DNA from: Ananas comosus
Lineage: Eukaryota; Streptophyta; Magnoliopsida; Poales; Bromeliaceae
Length of the DNA: 64,000 nt
Assembly (NCBI RefSeq): GCF_001540865.1
Contig: NC_033641.1
Span: forward strand, 10,312,335-10,376,334
Direction of reading: 5' to 3'
Position numbers and translations under genes: made by a program. Positions within the stretch are counted from its first letter, which is position 1; the number at the start of each line of letters is the position of its first letter. Positions 39,664 to 50,762 of the stretch are shown here, piece by piece. The notes beneath the pieces are model-generated. The model was not told the origin of the DNA, made no database searches, and saw nothing but the letters and a program-made list of their open reading frames with translations.

Positions 39664-41032
39664 TCAGACCGAAAAATCTTTGTTGAATTCTGCATTTTGG
39701 CGCACAATTGACGCTTTTTCGTGCTGCGACTTCTCAATCTCCTTCTCGAGAAAATCCAGTATAGTATCAGTAACATGGTTCGGAGAGCAACCAGCGGCGA
39801 GCATCTTTCTCAGAAACTTGTATGCCTCTCTGACTCTCCCAGCTTTCGCATGAACCTCGATGAGTGTATTGAAAGTGATAACATCCGGATTAACGCCGCT
39901 TCCGATCATTTGCTTGAAAAGTTGGTTCGCCTCGTCGATCTTTCCGCCCTTTCCTAACGCATTGATCAATGTGTTGTACATGACGATATCAAGATACCCG
40001 CCTTTCTTCAATAACTGATCAAGAACCGAGCTCGCGAGCTCCGCTTTCCCTATTTTCCCAAGCCCTTGGATGACTACATTGTACGTCGCGATATCGCTAG
40101 GGCATAGCTTGCTCCCCATTTCTTGAAGAACCGCCCACGCCTCTTTCAAGTAACCCTTCTTGACGAAAGAACTCATCAACGAATTGTATGTGTAGCTCGT
40201 CGCGTCCTTTTGCGACGAAGCGAAGATCTCGAATAGCTTGCAAGCCACACTCAACTTCCCCTTGCCTAGAAAGATCGACAAGTACGTGTTAACCATGTCG
40301 ACGTCGAAGCTCTTCGTCCCCATGTTTTGCACCCTCCGCCCTCTAAGCGGAGTAAACGTAGGGGGGTCGTCGAAAGATTCAAACTTGCGGGCGAGACGGT
40401 CGAGGTAAGGGGAAGAAGACCACTCGTCCTTCGTCTCTTCATCCGATAAAGCTTCTTCTTCGATATCTTCGCATGATTTACGGCCGATCAAGCTCACGAC
40501 ATCGTTCAAGTTTCCTTCGAATTCCGGAAACATCGGGGTGTAGTCCTTGCCCCTGTCGTGGGGGCCTCTCATCGCCGCCTCCATGTTCGCCTTCCAACTG
40601 AGAACGCTCGGCAGCAGCGAGCTGTCCCTCACATACTTCATCAACTGCTCGGCGAGCTCCCACCGGCCGCTCCTGTGCAGCCCGACGAGCAACGAAGTTA
40701 TCGTGACCAAATCGACGGCCAACCCCCTCTCCTCCATCTCCCGCGCCAAATCGAGGGCCTCCGCCGCGCGCTTCTCCCTGCAGAGCTGCGCGATCACGAT
40801 GCTGTAGGTGACGGCGTCGACGAACTGGCCCCTCTTGCTCTTCAAGTCGCAGAAGAGCGCGAACGCGGCGGCGGGGCGGCCGTTGCGGAACAAGCCGTGG
40901 ATGAGGATGTTGTGGGAGCAGCAGGAGGCGCGGACGCCGTCGGCGGCCATCTGCTCGAAGAGCCTGCAGGCGTCGTCGAGGCGGCGCGCCTTGAGGAGGC
41001 CGTCGAGGAGGGCGTTGTAGACGACGGTGTCG
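39664..41032 (-). CDS. P-class pentatricopeptide repeat protein, 5' part missing (At4g01570 type)
   Basis: Partial: the frame is open for about 455 residues from the stop at 39664 up to the N at 41033, where the sequence changes to unrelated repeat DNA. It contains about nine PPR units of roughly 35 residues, for example beginning VVYNALLDGLLKARRLDDA, VTYSIVIAQLCREKRAAEA, TYNVVIQGLGKIGKAELA and ITFNTLIEVHAKAGRVREA, with a non-repeat acidic linker (CEDIEEEALSDEETKDEW) between units four and five. It ends with VTDTILDFLEKEIEKSQ. P-class PPR proteins bind single organellar RNAs; the target is unknown. The C-terminal layout resembles Arabidopsis At4g01570. Truncation is most likely due to the assembly, not biology. 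Confidence 0.88.
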
Positions 41033-41416
41033 NTATATATATTGCAATATATATATATATTGCAATGCATTTGGGTCTCTTATACAATCCTTAAGTGTTA
41101 TTTTGTTTGATACCTTCTTTATGCAATTATTGTATGAATACTGTTCCTGTTTGAAATCTTTTGTATTGTACTGTTTATTGAGCCTTGAAGGGTACAAGGG
41201 AGATTTTGTCCGCGGTACAGAAAAAATTCTGTCCATTCGGCACTGTCGGCGATCCGAATCCGGCCAAATAGGCGTAGGGCTCGGGGCGTGACACCAAGTT
41301 TCTCATCATAAGTCCAATCTACGTCTCGGATCACGCGCAAAAATTTATTAGCATGTTTTTTGTAAATATATATTAGTGTATCAGTGATCGTTTAGAAGAC
41401 CTTTTGATGTAAATGN
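41033..41416. other. small contig piece bounded by two Ns (assembly joins)
   Basis: Ns at 41033 and 41416 bracket a 382-base piece. Its left 60 bases repeat the left flank of MITE copy 1 (38465-38524), and its remaining 320 bases repeat 41710-42029. It reads through the point where the MITE would be inserted without containing the MITE. Confidence 0.85.
41096..41293 (-). mobile_element. short LTR-like repeat, copy A
   Basis: A 198-bp unit that on the minus strand starts TGTCACGCCCCGAGCC and ends in AACA, so it has the TG...CA ends of an LTR. The TGTCACGCCCCG start is frequent in plant Gypsy LTRs. Flanking bases are TTAAG and CCAAG, a near target-site duplication. Copy A differs from copy B at about 12 of 198 positions. 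The open frames inside are not considered genes. Confidence 0.45.
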
Positions 41417-41705
41417 GTATTTTTCTTTCTATTTTTTTAATTATGCTCTCTCTCTTTAACTTATACTCTCTCTTCCTTTTTTCTAAAAAGATGTTGAAAA
41501 TTTTGGTAACATTATCTAAAATTAAATAAATAAATAAATAAATAAAATGTATGTTTTTTGCAATATTAAATAACATGGCTAATTAATATTACCGTGCGAA
41601 CCAAACACAGGAATTCCACATTCTTAATAATATGATGAATAGGAATAAGATTCTCGGATATCTTTTATTTCTAGTAATCTTTCATAATGCGAACCAAACG
41701 CACCC
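41417..41705. mobile_element. Harbinger/Tourist MITE (copy 2, right half)
   Basis: Starts directly after the N at 41416 and matches 38930-39218 almost base for base, with small differences such as CACAGGAATT for TACATGAATT. It ends CGAACCAAACGCACCC followed by TAA (41706-41708). Confidence 0.85.
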
Positions 41706-41709
41706 TAAG

Positions 41710-41907
41710 TGTTATATTATTTGATATCTTCTTTATGCAATTATTGTATGAATACTGTTCATGTTTGAAATCTTTTGTATTGTATTATTTATTGAGCCTT
41801 GAACGGTACAAGGGAGACTCTGTCCGCGGTACAGAAAAAATTCTGTCCATTCGGCGCTGTCGGCGATCCGAACCCGGCCAAATAGGCGTGGGGCTCGGGG
41901 CGTGACA
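41710..41907 (-). mobile_element. short LTR-like repeat, copy B
   Basis: The same 198-bp unit as copy A with identical length and ends. The sequence to its right (41908-42029) is shared with copy A up to the N, which shows that the two are alleles or duplicates of the same locus rather than independent insertions. Confidence 0.45.
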
Positions 41908-42681
41908 CCAAGTTTCTCATCATAAGTCCAATCGACGTCTCGGATCACGCGCAAAAATTTATTAGCATGTTTTTTGTAAATATATATTAGTGTATCAGTG
42001 ATCGTTTAGAAGACCTTTTGATGTAAATGTAGCTGCAATACTCTACGAGGCATGCAAGCTCTAGAGTCTCAATCAGGCGGCGCCGCCCCACCACGACCGC
42101 CGAACGGCCATTGACGAGGCGCCGCGTGGCCTCCTAGTAGTCCCACTATAGAGAGTAACAAGTTTAATTAAGTTGATTAATCTTTTGTTAGGGCATGTTT
42201 TGTATTAAGACCTATGTAATGTTGATATATAGGCAAAATAGAGTCGGATATATTTCTTTTTTCTGATAAGCTGCAGAAAATATATCGTAACCAACTCACT
42301 ATAATGCGCAGAACATATATACTATTATATATAGAAATAAATAAGATATTTTTTTTATCATCTATCTACAATTTCAAATGAAAGTCATAGTGAGCAACCA
42401 AAAAAGGGGAAAAAAAAAAAGAACAAAAGGAAAAAGAAAAAATTAAAACAAAAAATAGAAATGCACTTATGTGCCTGATTTACTTTTATTTATAAATATG
42501 TCACTGACTATTGTCTGATTTGTCTCTAAAACAGTGTCGGTTTTTTTCCCAATATGATCCCGCACTTGAGAATTTATTGGAAGTTTTTTTGGATACTAAA
42601 AGGGTGGATTTGAAAACTTAGGTATATTTGAAAGATGAATATTTTTTAAGCACTCATACGAGAAATTGCCGCGATGAAATT
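41908..42681. other. intergenic DNA with a short GC-rich island
   Basis: A GC-rich patch at about 42075-42130 (GGCGGCGCCGCC and GGCGCCGCGTGGCC) stands out in AT-rich DNA. Nothing codes there. Confidence 0.4.
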
Positions 42682-42734
42682 TTTTTTTTTTTTTTNTTTT
42701 TTTTTTTTTTAAAGATAGATAGCACGCTACCCGT
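42682..42734 (-). mobile_element. severely 5'-truncated LINE/SINE tail with target duplication
   Basis: Only a poly(A) (T run containing the N at 42696) and the last ~23 bases of the family tail, ACGGGTAGCGTGCTATCTATCTTT on the minus strand, are present. GATGAAATT flanks both sides (42673-42681 and 42735-42743), a target-site duplication that proves a retroposition event. Confidence 0.7.
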
Positions 42735-42744
42735 GATGAAATTT

Positions 42745-44608
42745 ATATATAGCAACTGATTAGTATTACATTAAGCAATATATAATGACTGTTTAATTAC
42801 TATCAACTTGATATTTTGATAATATAGTATCAAAGTCAGTTCTAAACTCACCTATTCCAAAAGGTCTTGAGCTCGATTCCTATATATATATCATAGTTCA
42901 TCTGATATGCAACATAAACATGAGCGGAGGTGTATACAAATTTTGAATCGTTTTCTACCAGATCGGTATTTCGTGCATCATTAACAACCCGATATGTTAG
43001 AATTATGAATGGGCATGTAAATATATAAAGATTAATTTTAGCCTTCTCTATGACCCTATACGCGTAAACTACAAAATGATTAGTTTAGTCTTAATTAGCA
43101 ACATATATACATATATAGTATTAAAGTAAACAACAAGAAAGGGAGAAAGCTATGTGTGTGGAGTATGAGCAATTGAGAAATCGTTATCCGTCCCCATTAA
43201 ATTTAAGGAGCTCTTCATCCAATGCATGCGTGTTGAGACACAGTTCCTCAAATTCTCTTTTAAAAGCCATGAATTAATCTCCCCTGTCCCCTGTGGGCCA
43301 CCTCAAGATCTCATGCCACCCACCCCCAAACACTTTTTTTTATTTATATCCAACCCCCTCTAACTTGTTCATAATTCTCAATTCGCTCCTTAAAGATTTT
43401 TGAATAATTATCTGTTACGAGTTTACACGTGAATAATAGCTTCAAATAGAACAATTTGCGAAGGAGAAACGCGCGATGAACTTGATTATGTTCTTCTAAG
43501 CAGTGAAATTAAAACTCAAGATGCACATAGAAAAATATTGGAATTATGTACTTACTTGCTGATTAATAACAATTATGTTCATTTTAGCAAACTTTATAGG
43601 AGCTAATTAGGACCACTAAGTTTAAGTTGGAACTTGATGTGTAATTCATAACAACAAATGAAGAAACTATTATATGCTCAGTTCGATTGGAGTTTCTGCA
43701 AAAGTATTACTAAAGAAGCATATTCAAAGAAGCTTCTACCACGCAATTTTCCGTTTGTAGCTAAAAACAAACGTTTTAAAATGGATCTTAGCAGCTAGAA
43801 GCAATTCCTGATCCAGTAGAAACAAATTATTACTATTTAAGTTCATAAACAGTGCTTAAAACTCTATGAATTAAGCAGATCACTTTGGAGTTAACATCTG
43901 TGCTGAACCATCAACACTGGCAATCTTTGTCGGTCAAACCAAAATGGCATAGTCCTTGAAATGTTGGGCTGCTCCTCTCAGCTCTTCCTATTCATCCCAC
44001 TGAAAGCAAAAGCACAAAAAAGCACTTCATGATAGAGCACCTTTTTCACTGTTTGTCCCATTTCCTTTTTGACAGGAAAAATGATATACATTACAAAACT
44101 AGCTAATTCAGTTAGCGCATACTGACCGGATTCAATAAATTTATTGGTTAATATCAATATCGATTTTATTAATAACATCAAAGTTTGACGAACAAGGTCT
44201 TTTTGTCATTTATTTGAATGATATCAAAATTATAATGCATATTTTATTTTGTTGGCACTTAATGATCAAATACTCTTCTTTTTTTTTTTTTTATCAACTC
44301 TTAATTCTTTCTTTATTATAGATTTTATGGGCCTCCAATTTTTGCTACATTGAGCTTATATTAACCAAGTTTGGCCCAAACTAACCCATCTAAAGATTCT
44401 AAACCACTCAATCACAAACAAAAACTAGGTTGGTGGGACCTAAGTTGGATATTTTTGTCAATGGCATTGTTGATATTTTTACCAAAATTAGGCCCCCTTT
44501 TCTCTCCTCTTCTTTTAAATACCAACCCCTCCCTCCACCCCCCCACACTTCAAACTCACAAACTAGTAGTACCTTGATTTCCCTCTCCTTCATTAAACAA
44601 AAGATTAC
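42745..44608. other. AT-rich intergenic DNA and DUF4228 upstream region
   Basis: No gene was recognised. CTTTTAAATACC at about 44512-44522 and CCCTCC-rich DNA before the next ATG could be its core promoter and leader. Confidence 0.5.
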
Positions 44609-45049
44609 ATGGGGAATTGCTTTGCTCTTGAGGAGAGAGAAGTGATCAAAATCATGAGAGTGGATGGCAAAATCCTCCAATATAAACCACCCATGAAGGT
44701 TCACCAAGCACTAGAAAAGTTTCCGAACCATGCGATCTCTGATTCGTTCTCCACCGTGCGTTATCTCAACCCGTCAACCAATATGAGAGGCGGGCGGCTG
44801 TACTATCTTCTACCTCTGAAGAAAACGCCAATAACTGAAGCTGTATTCGAAGACGGTGTGATCAGAATCAAATTAGTTATTACTAAGCAGGCATTAAAAG
44901 ATATGCTAAGAAAAGAGATTATATCTCTGGACGATGTTATCTCTCTTTGCCAAAGAGAATCACGAGAAACTGCCAAGAGCGACGAAAAAGGTTGCGCGGG
45001 GTGGCAACCAGCTCTCCAAAGCATACCAGAAGGGAATGATTTCTTGTAA
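44609..45049 (+). CDS. DUF4228 (PADRE) domain protein
   Basis: Single exon, 146 residues. The start MGNCFALEER gives an N-myristoylation and palmitoylation context, typical of this plant family. The DUF4228 core is visible: VIKIMRVDGKILQYKPPMKVHQALEKFP, then the SDSFSTVRYLNPSTNMRGGRLYYLLPL segment, and a second part with IRIKLVITKQALKDMLRK. The C-terminal third is a charged, probably disordered tail. Many PADRE-domain genes respond to pathogen or abiotic stress; the biochemical role is unknown. Membrane attachment is inferred from the N-terminus. Start choice is clear because the MGNC signature directly follows the ATG. Confidence 0.88.
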   Translation: MGNCFALEEREVIKIMRVDGKILQYKPPMKVHQALEKFPNHAISDSFSTVRYLNPSTNMRGGRLYYLLPLKKTPITEAVFEDGVIRIKLVITKQALKDMLRKEIISLDDVISLCQRESRETAKSDEKGCAGWQPALQSIPEGNDFL

Positions 45050-47435
45050 GGGCTTTACATATGTTTGTGAAAAGAAATTAAAGAGATTGTACAATATTTT
45101 ATAGTCCATGTACTACATAGAGATGTAGCTAAGCTAGGCTTAAAGTTTTTTCTCTTAAAGATTATTGTGTAAAAGAAAAGTATAGAGAGCATACTATTGT
45201 TCTTATGTCAAAGGTTTTGTTCATGAGATATTAATAATGTTTAATTAATACTTTTATTAAATGTGAACTGTTAAAGTGGTGCTCGATCGTATATGGTTAC
45301 GTTTACAAAAGAATTAAATGTTATGTAATTAACTTGCTGAGTTGTGAGCGCTTGTACATACATTTCTTTTATGACTAGGTTTTTGCGATTCTCTTGGTTA
45401 GGATTAAAACCAATTTCATGCGTAACTCCTTTTGATAGGGACTGATTAATTTTTAATAGAGAGATTACAAGCAACATGGTCAAGTTGTGATTGTCCTGTA
45501 ACTAAAATTTGCTGAGATCAGTTATCTCCACGTAGCCTCGAGCGAAAAAAAACATTAAGAAGTATGATAAGGACGTGCTTTACACAAAACATTACGACCT
45601 GTTTGGTTTGATGCAATTGGAGGAGCTTCCACAAAAGCATTTATTATTATCATCGAAATTATCCATTTGATTAGAAATAATTTAGAAATTTAGTAGTACT
45701 AATCGCTCATGTTCAAAGTACATAGAGACAACGTGAATTATGTCACATGTACTGATAGAAAAGATTACAGAAAAGATATAAGGAACAAAAAGTTTTATCT
45801 TTGAACGGTGAATGTGACGATTGAACCCGTGTACTCATCAAACTAGAGGGGTTAGAACTGGCTCCGGTGCTACGAATGGAAGCAGTTCAAAACCGATCTT
45901 TGCGCGCTAATAAACCATCTAGCAGTACTAATGGAAAAGAAAAATAGCGAGGCGAATAAACTTTTTATTAAGAGTGTGTTTAGTTGGCAGTAAATTATAC
46001 TAAAAATTACTTTTTGGCATGAAATATTATTTTCTGAGTGTTTGTTTCGTCGTAAAGTTTTTTTTCCAAAAATTTAATTTTATAGACTAAAAAAAAAATG
46101 AGGTGTTTTTATTTTTCACCGATTTTCGACAGAAAACAAAAACTCAATCCGTGTAAAATTATTTTTATTCATGTTTTTTCACTGAATCAAATTATAAATG
46201 TTGATGTTTTTTTTCTTTTCAACCAAACAAATATTAATATTTTTTTTTTTCTACAAAGTAAACACTAAAAAACTTAAAACCTTTTCCACAAATTTTTTTC
46301 TATGAAAAACTATTTTTTACAATTTTAGTGTTCCACAAAAATAAAAGAAAAAAGCTCCAAATAGAATTCTCTATTTTTGGGCTTAGAAACTCATACCACT
46401 TCTCATATATAGTTGCTACTTACTAAAAACTGTTCTAAAAGTTTTGCCAAAAAAACATTCAAAAAATGTCAAAAGAGTGAACGAACCATACAATACGTGT
46501 GTTGGAAGACGAAAATGAAAATAATAATTATCTATGCGAGATCATTTTCACCCTAAATTAGAAGATAACACATAGTAATTATTACGAGATTAATATTTGA
46601 GGAAAGGCCCAAAATTACAAGGTACTGTTTAGATATCTTCTAAACTCGTGTTTTTAGAAATTTCTACACCATGATGATCACCAAATATTTTAATACAATT
46701 TTATGAAGGTTTGGTACCGAGTCTAATAATGCAGAATTTAAATTTCCTCAAAGCTTCTGGAAAGGTCCATGCATGGCTTCTAGAAGGACTCGCTTAAGAA
46801 GTTACTGAGATGTGATGTATATCTATCTATTACGCAAGCATATATGACCAAAACAAGTGCAATTGAAGCAGGTAAAATCAGATAATTGTGCACAATAATT
46901 GCCTCTAAATAGTTTACAAAGAGCATCTGGATATATTTACATTTAAAAAATTCTCGTCTTCATTATCATCTCCCTATCTCTTTAAATCTCTTCGTAGAAA
47001 GGTAATCGCGCAATGTTAACACAGATGACAAAGAATCAATGATGAATAGTTTTACGAGTTAAAAGAAAAACTGTTAACAAGAGAAAAAAATAGCATACCC
47101 AAAACAAATGAACTTCCAATAGCAGCTACTGCAATCTTGCAGCTTAGAGATGCAGATCATAGTACTGTTTGAGACAAGCCACAAGGCACAAGAAGTGGAA
47201 ACAAAATTTGTATATCATTTCTATTGTGATTGATGATCAGTTACAGTAACAGCAGCAAGTGAGTGTACACCAATAGTACTTATTTGGAATTTACAGCATA
47301 ATACATTCATGTAACTTAATAATAGTAAAATGATAGTAGCTATTTCAGCATGAGAATATATATATCAACATTAATCTATATTGAATTATTATTCCTTTTT
47401 AAGTAAATATGTTGATGGCCACACATCAGAGAGGT
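45050..47435. other. long intergenic stretch without a recognised gene
   Basis: AT-rich. A GAGTGTGTTTAGTTGGC ... GCTCCAAATAGAATTCTC pair at about 45973-46373 could be a degraded MITE, but the ends match poorly. The last part is the 3' flank of the minus-strand SOUL gene. Confidence 0.45.
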
Positions 47436-49943
47436 CTACTCTGCTTTCCTCTCAACTTCTAATGCTATTTCATTGCGCCGTGTAAAAGGAAGTGTAAATG
47501 GGGGATTAAACTGCAATTCAGAAAAACCCAAAATCAGGACCATTCATATCAGCTCTTTAGAACTTAGATATAGCAAGTTGCTCGAGTCCCACCTGTGCAA
47601 CTTCTACTGATGCATCCTCTTTCACTCGAAATTGACCATCACTATGTAGAGCATTGCGCAGCTTGGCTTCTCTCCTCTTAACATCTTCATCTGTAACAAA
47701 ACCTGTATCAAATGGCAAAAGTTTAGCGGACATTGTGTGGAACAGAAGATTGCCTGCAGATGTACGGAAAAATTCTAATCGTAAGGTTTACTTTGTGACA
47801 ACTGTTTACAAAGAATGATAATTCGAACATTTTTCTGAAATTAATGGACCTGAAAAGGCGGTGACCGCAACAATTTTTCCTGGCACTTCTTTGATGCTCA
47901 CAGATGAATCTTTTGGCACAGGCAAGTTAGAGCCATACTTAGATGGCATCACAAACGACATCTGCCACTTGTCCTGCTCAGGTGACTAAAAGAAAAGAAG
48001 CAGAGAAAATAGTATCATAACTTAGAAAAGGTTATATTTCAGATTTGAAAATGGTAATATATTTCAAGTCACAACAGATTTAACAGAGAGATATTAGAGA
48101 TTGAATACTCAAACATACTCGCTTGGTTATAACTGGCGTGGTCATATCCATCTTCTCACCACTAGGCTGAACTTTTCGAGTGTAAACAGGAGTCGTCATT
48201 TCCATTTGCTCACTTGCAGTGTTCTAAGAACAAGGATAGGAAGAATTAGCAGACCACATTGTTGAAAGTGTCAGACAAAATGGGGACCCCTTTTCTTTTT
48301 GAATTTGTTTACAAACAAGAAGTCTTCATGTACCTTACCAAATAAATAAGCAGCCAAGACATTAAAAGATTGAGATGCGCCATTGAAATCAAATCCAGCC
48401 TGTCCAGGCATCGTCGTCTCAGCAATAAAATAAGGCTGCACAAGGAATCAATACTCGGAAATGCAAATATAAGCAGAAGCACTGTACAGGATAAAAGCAA
48501 CCTTAAACAGAGAGCATTAAGACCATCGTCATCTATGAAAAGGGTTAATATTTCCTTATCCTTAACCACATAGATCATAAAAAATTCAGTACTTAGTCAA
48601 AACTTCTTTTAGAAATTTACAACTATGTTTTTCTTTTTTTTTTCTTTTTGAGAGAATATAACTACGTTTGTTATCACGTGAAAAATTACCCATGGTTTCC
48701 GAACAGGCGCAGAATGAGTTTTGCTTTTTTTTTTTTAGTGTAAAAGGAATCTTATTCTCTCTGTGCAATATCTTTGAAAACCATAATAAGAACCCACTAA
48801 TCGCAACTCACATCACTTCAAGATGATAATCAACAGTTTATCGAAGGATGGTTTTCGTTGCATTTTCTCCCTTTTTATCAATAAAAGAGCATAAAAATCT
48901 ACAATCCATGTCACGAAACTGATAAGTAGCTTCAATGATTCAACTTCACGAAACATTGCACCAGTGCAAAGCAATAGTTTATTTCTTTAACTAACATACT
49001 CCCCCTTACACTTCCGCAATACAATAAAACTATTAATGGCGAAAATTTCAATCGCATAGTTTAGTTTACTGAGTAAATACAAATAAACAATCAAATATAA
49101 ACGAGGATTAGTTCCTTTGCATTCATAATTATGCAAATAAAATAGCTCAAAACATCACCAGATTAAATTATATGTTTTACTCTGATTAGGAAAAGGCACC
49201 GAAATGAATTAGCAGTACCTCTACTTCTCTGATCTCGTAGTAATCCGTCCGCTTTATAACCCGGTATTTGACCGTTTCCAGATCAGGAACTTACAATAAA
49301 TAAATAACCAAATAAATAAACAAATAAATAGATAATAAATCAAGGTTAATCACCGAAAATTAGTGAAAAAAGAACAGTTAATTTCACTAGAAATTATTAT
49401 CCAACAATGGTAGAACAAGTACCCGACATTAGGGCTTCTTCTAGATTCCGAGCTTCGTATCTTCGTGGGAAGGCGTATTTCGCAGTTTCCGCCACCAAAT
49501 CCCCCAAAACTGCTACCAAAAAATATATATATATAAAATAAAAATGTATAGAAACTCCTGAGCTTTATTATATTACAGTTAAAATTTTTGTTAGCTATTA
49601 ATTGACAAAAAAAATGCATGAATCACTAATTAATTTAACGAAAATTTCAATTTAGTCAACTAAAATAACTCGAATTAATTAGAAAATTTGAGAAAATGCC
49701 CATTTATTTGAAACTATATTATATTTGAGGGGTCTCTGTTCAACTCATATATTAAAAAAAAAAAAAAACAATTCAAATTCGATCTGAGGAGATAATCACC
49801 AGGGCAATCGATGTATCGACTAAAAAATGATCTAATCATCGGACTAAACTCGCCGGAGACCTCCGTGGTGACTCGGCGATCGGAGATTGGGCGATGAACG
49901 AAGGGAGCCGAGGGATCGAGCACGGTTTCCACACGAGCGCCAT
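47436..49943 (-). CDS. SOUL heme-binding family protein, chloroplastic (At3g10130 type)
   Basis: Seven well-supported exons in transcript order: 49423-49509, 49219-49289, 48334-48435, 48119-48223, 47850-47985, 47593-47702 and 47436-47510, about 229 residues. They read [21 protein letters not shown], then [52 protein letters not shown], and end [19 protein letters not shown]. This is the SOUL domain, which binds heme or tetrapyrrole. The first exon is uncertain. One choice starts [16 protein letters not shown] at 49943 and leaves by a weak donor near 49846. The other starts MIRSFFSRY and uses a better donor near 49797. Both keep phase. Exon 3 uses an AAG acceptor. Plastid location is inferred from the homologue. 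Confidence 0.85.
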
Positions 49944-50497
49944 TTCCGGTTTCCTCCACCACGCGTTCACCACACAGGGAGAGAGAGCATGGTGCGGCCG
50001 CGCGGGGACGATAATTTTTCTTTTTTTTTTTTTTTTTTTTTGGTCCTGTAATTTCCGAAAATCATGAAAAATTATTTTCTGAAAAAAATATAAATATTTT
50101 CTCTATAATTTTTTAAATTTTTTTAAAAAAATTAAATAAAAAAATCAAATAAAATCTTTAGAATTGTTATTTTTTCTAAAACCAAACAAACGAATAAATA
50201 TTTTTTCACTCAAAAAAATTACTTTTTTAAACAAAATTTCCCAAAAAGCCAAAGAAAAAAAAAAAGAGCATTATGCGTGCAACCTTAATTTTCAAACAAA
50301 TAGAGTACATAAGAAAAAGAAAAAAAAATACATACATTTTAAGATATTTATAGAAATGCAGAAATCATTAATATTTATTATTAATAATCTAATAATAAAT
50401 TTTTTTTGAAAATTATCTGTAATAAATCTCTTTTACCTGTAAAATTATTTATTTTTGATATATCCTCAGCCATAATAAGAACGGCGACTTTAGTCTT
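49944..50497. other. SOUL gene upstream region and AT-rich DNA
   Basis: A GA run and a NotI-like GCGGCCGC at about 49994 lie just upstream of the SOUL start. The rest is A/T-rich with homopolymers and no feature. Confidence 0.4.
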
Positions 50498-50762
50498 TTT
50501 TTTTTTTTTGAAAAATGCTTTCTATCCATTTTATCATTAAAATTATGAATTAGACTATAAGAATGAGATAATAAACCTCAGTTGAGCCAAAAAAAAAAAG
50601 TTTAACAAAATACTAAGTAGCTATTTTGCCGAGGTGAATTCCTCCCACACAAGTTCTTTAAATACCCGATCTTATCAACTATTAGAAAAGAATCCGCATT
50701 AATCTTTTCAAAAACTGTATCTTTTCTGACCTTACAAATAACTCACCAGCAGACTTAAGCCC
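50498..50762 (-). mobile_element. second degenerate LINE 3' end
   Basis: Aligns by eye with the LINE at 31380-31640: poly(A) as a T run, CTATCC.TTT.ATCATT, ATTATGAATTAGACTATAAG, and further in TTTCTGACCTTACAAATAACTCACCAGCAG against TTTCTGACCTTCCAAGTAATCCACCAGTAG. More decayed than the first copy. Confidence 0.6.

Noticed and set aside
40478..41236. Minus frame of 252 codons crossing the N at 41033
   Set aside because: Shadow of the PPR frame joined through an unknown base to unrelated repeat DNA.
41119..41954. Two similar 73-codon minus frames (starting MRVIRDVDW)
   Set aside because: Both lie within the duplicated LTR-like unit and its flank; similarity reflects the duplication, not a gene family.
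45973..46373. Possible MITE in the 45-47 kb intergenic region
   Set aside because: The ends match poorly and no clear target duplication was found.
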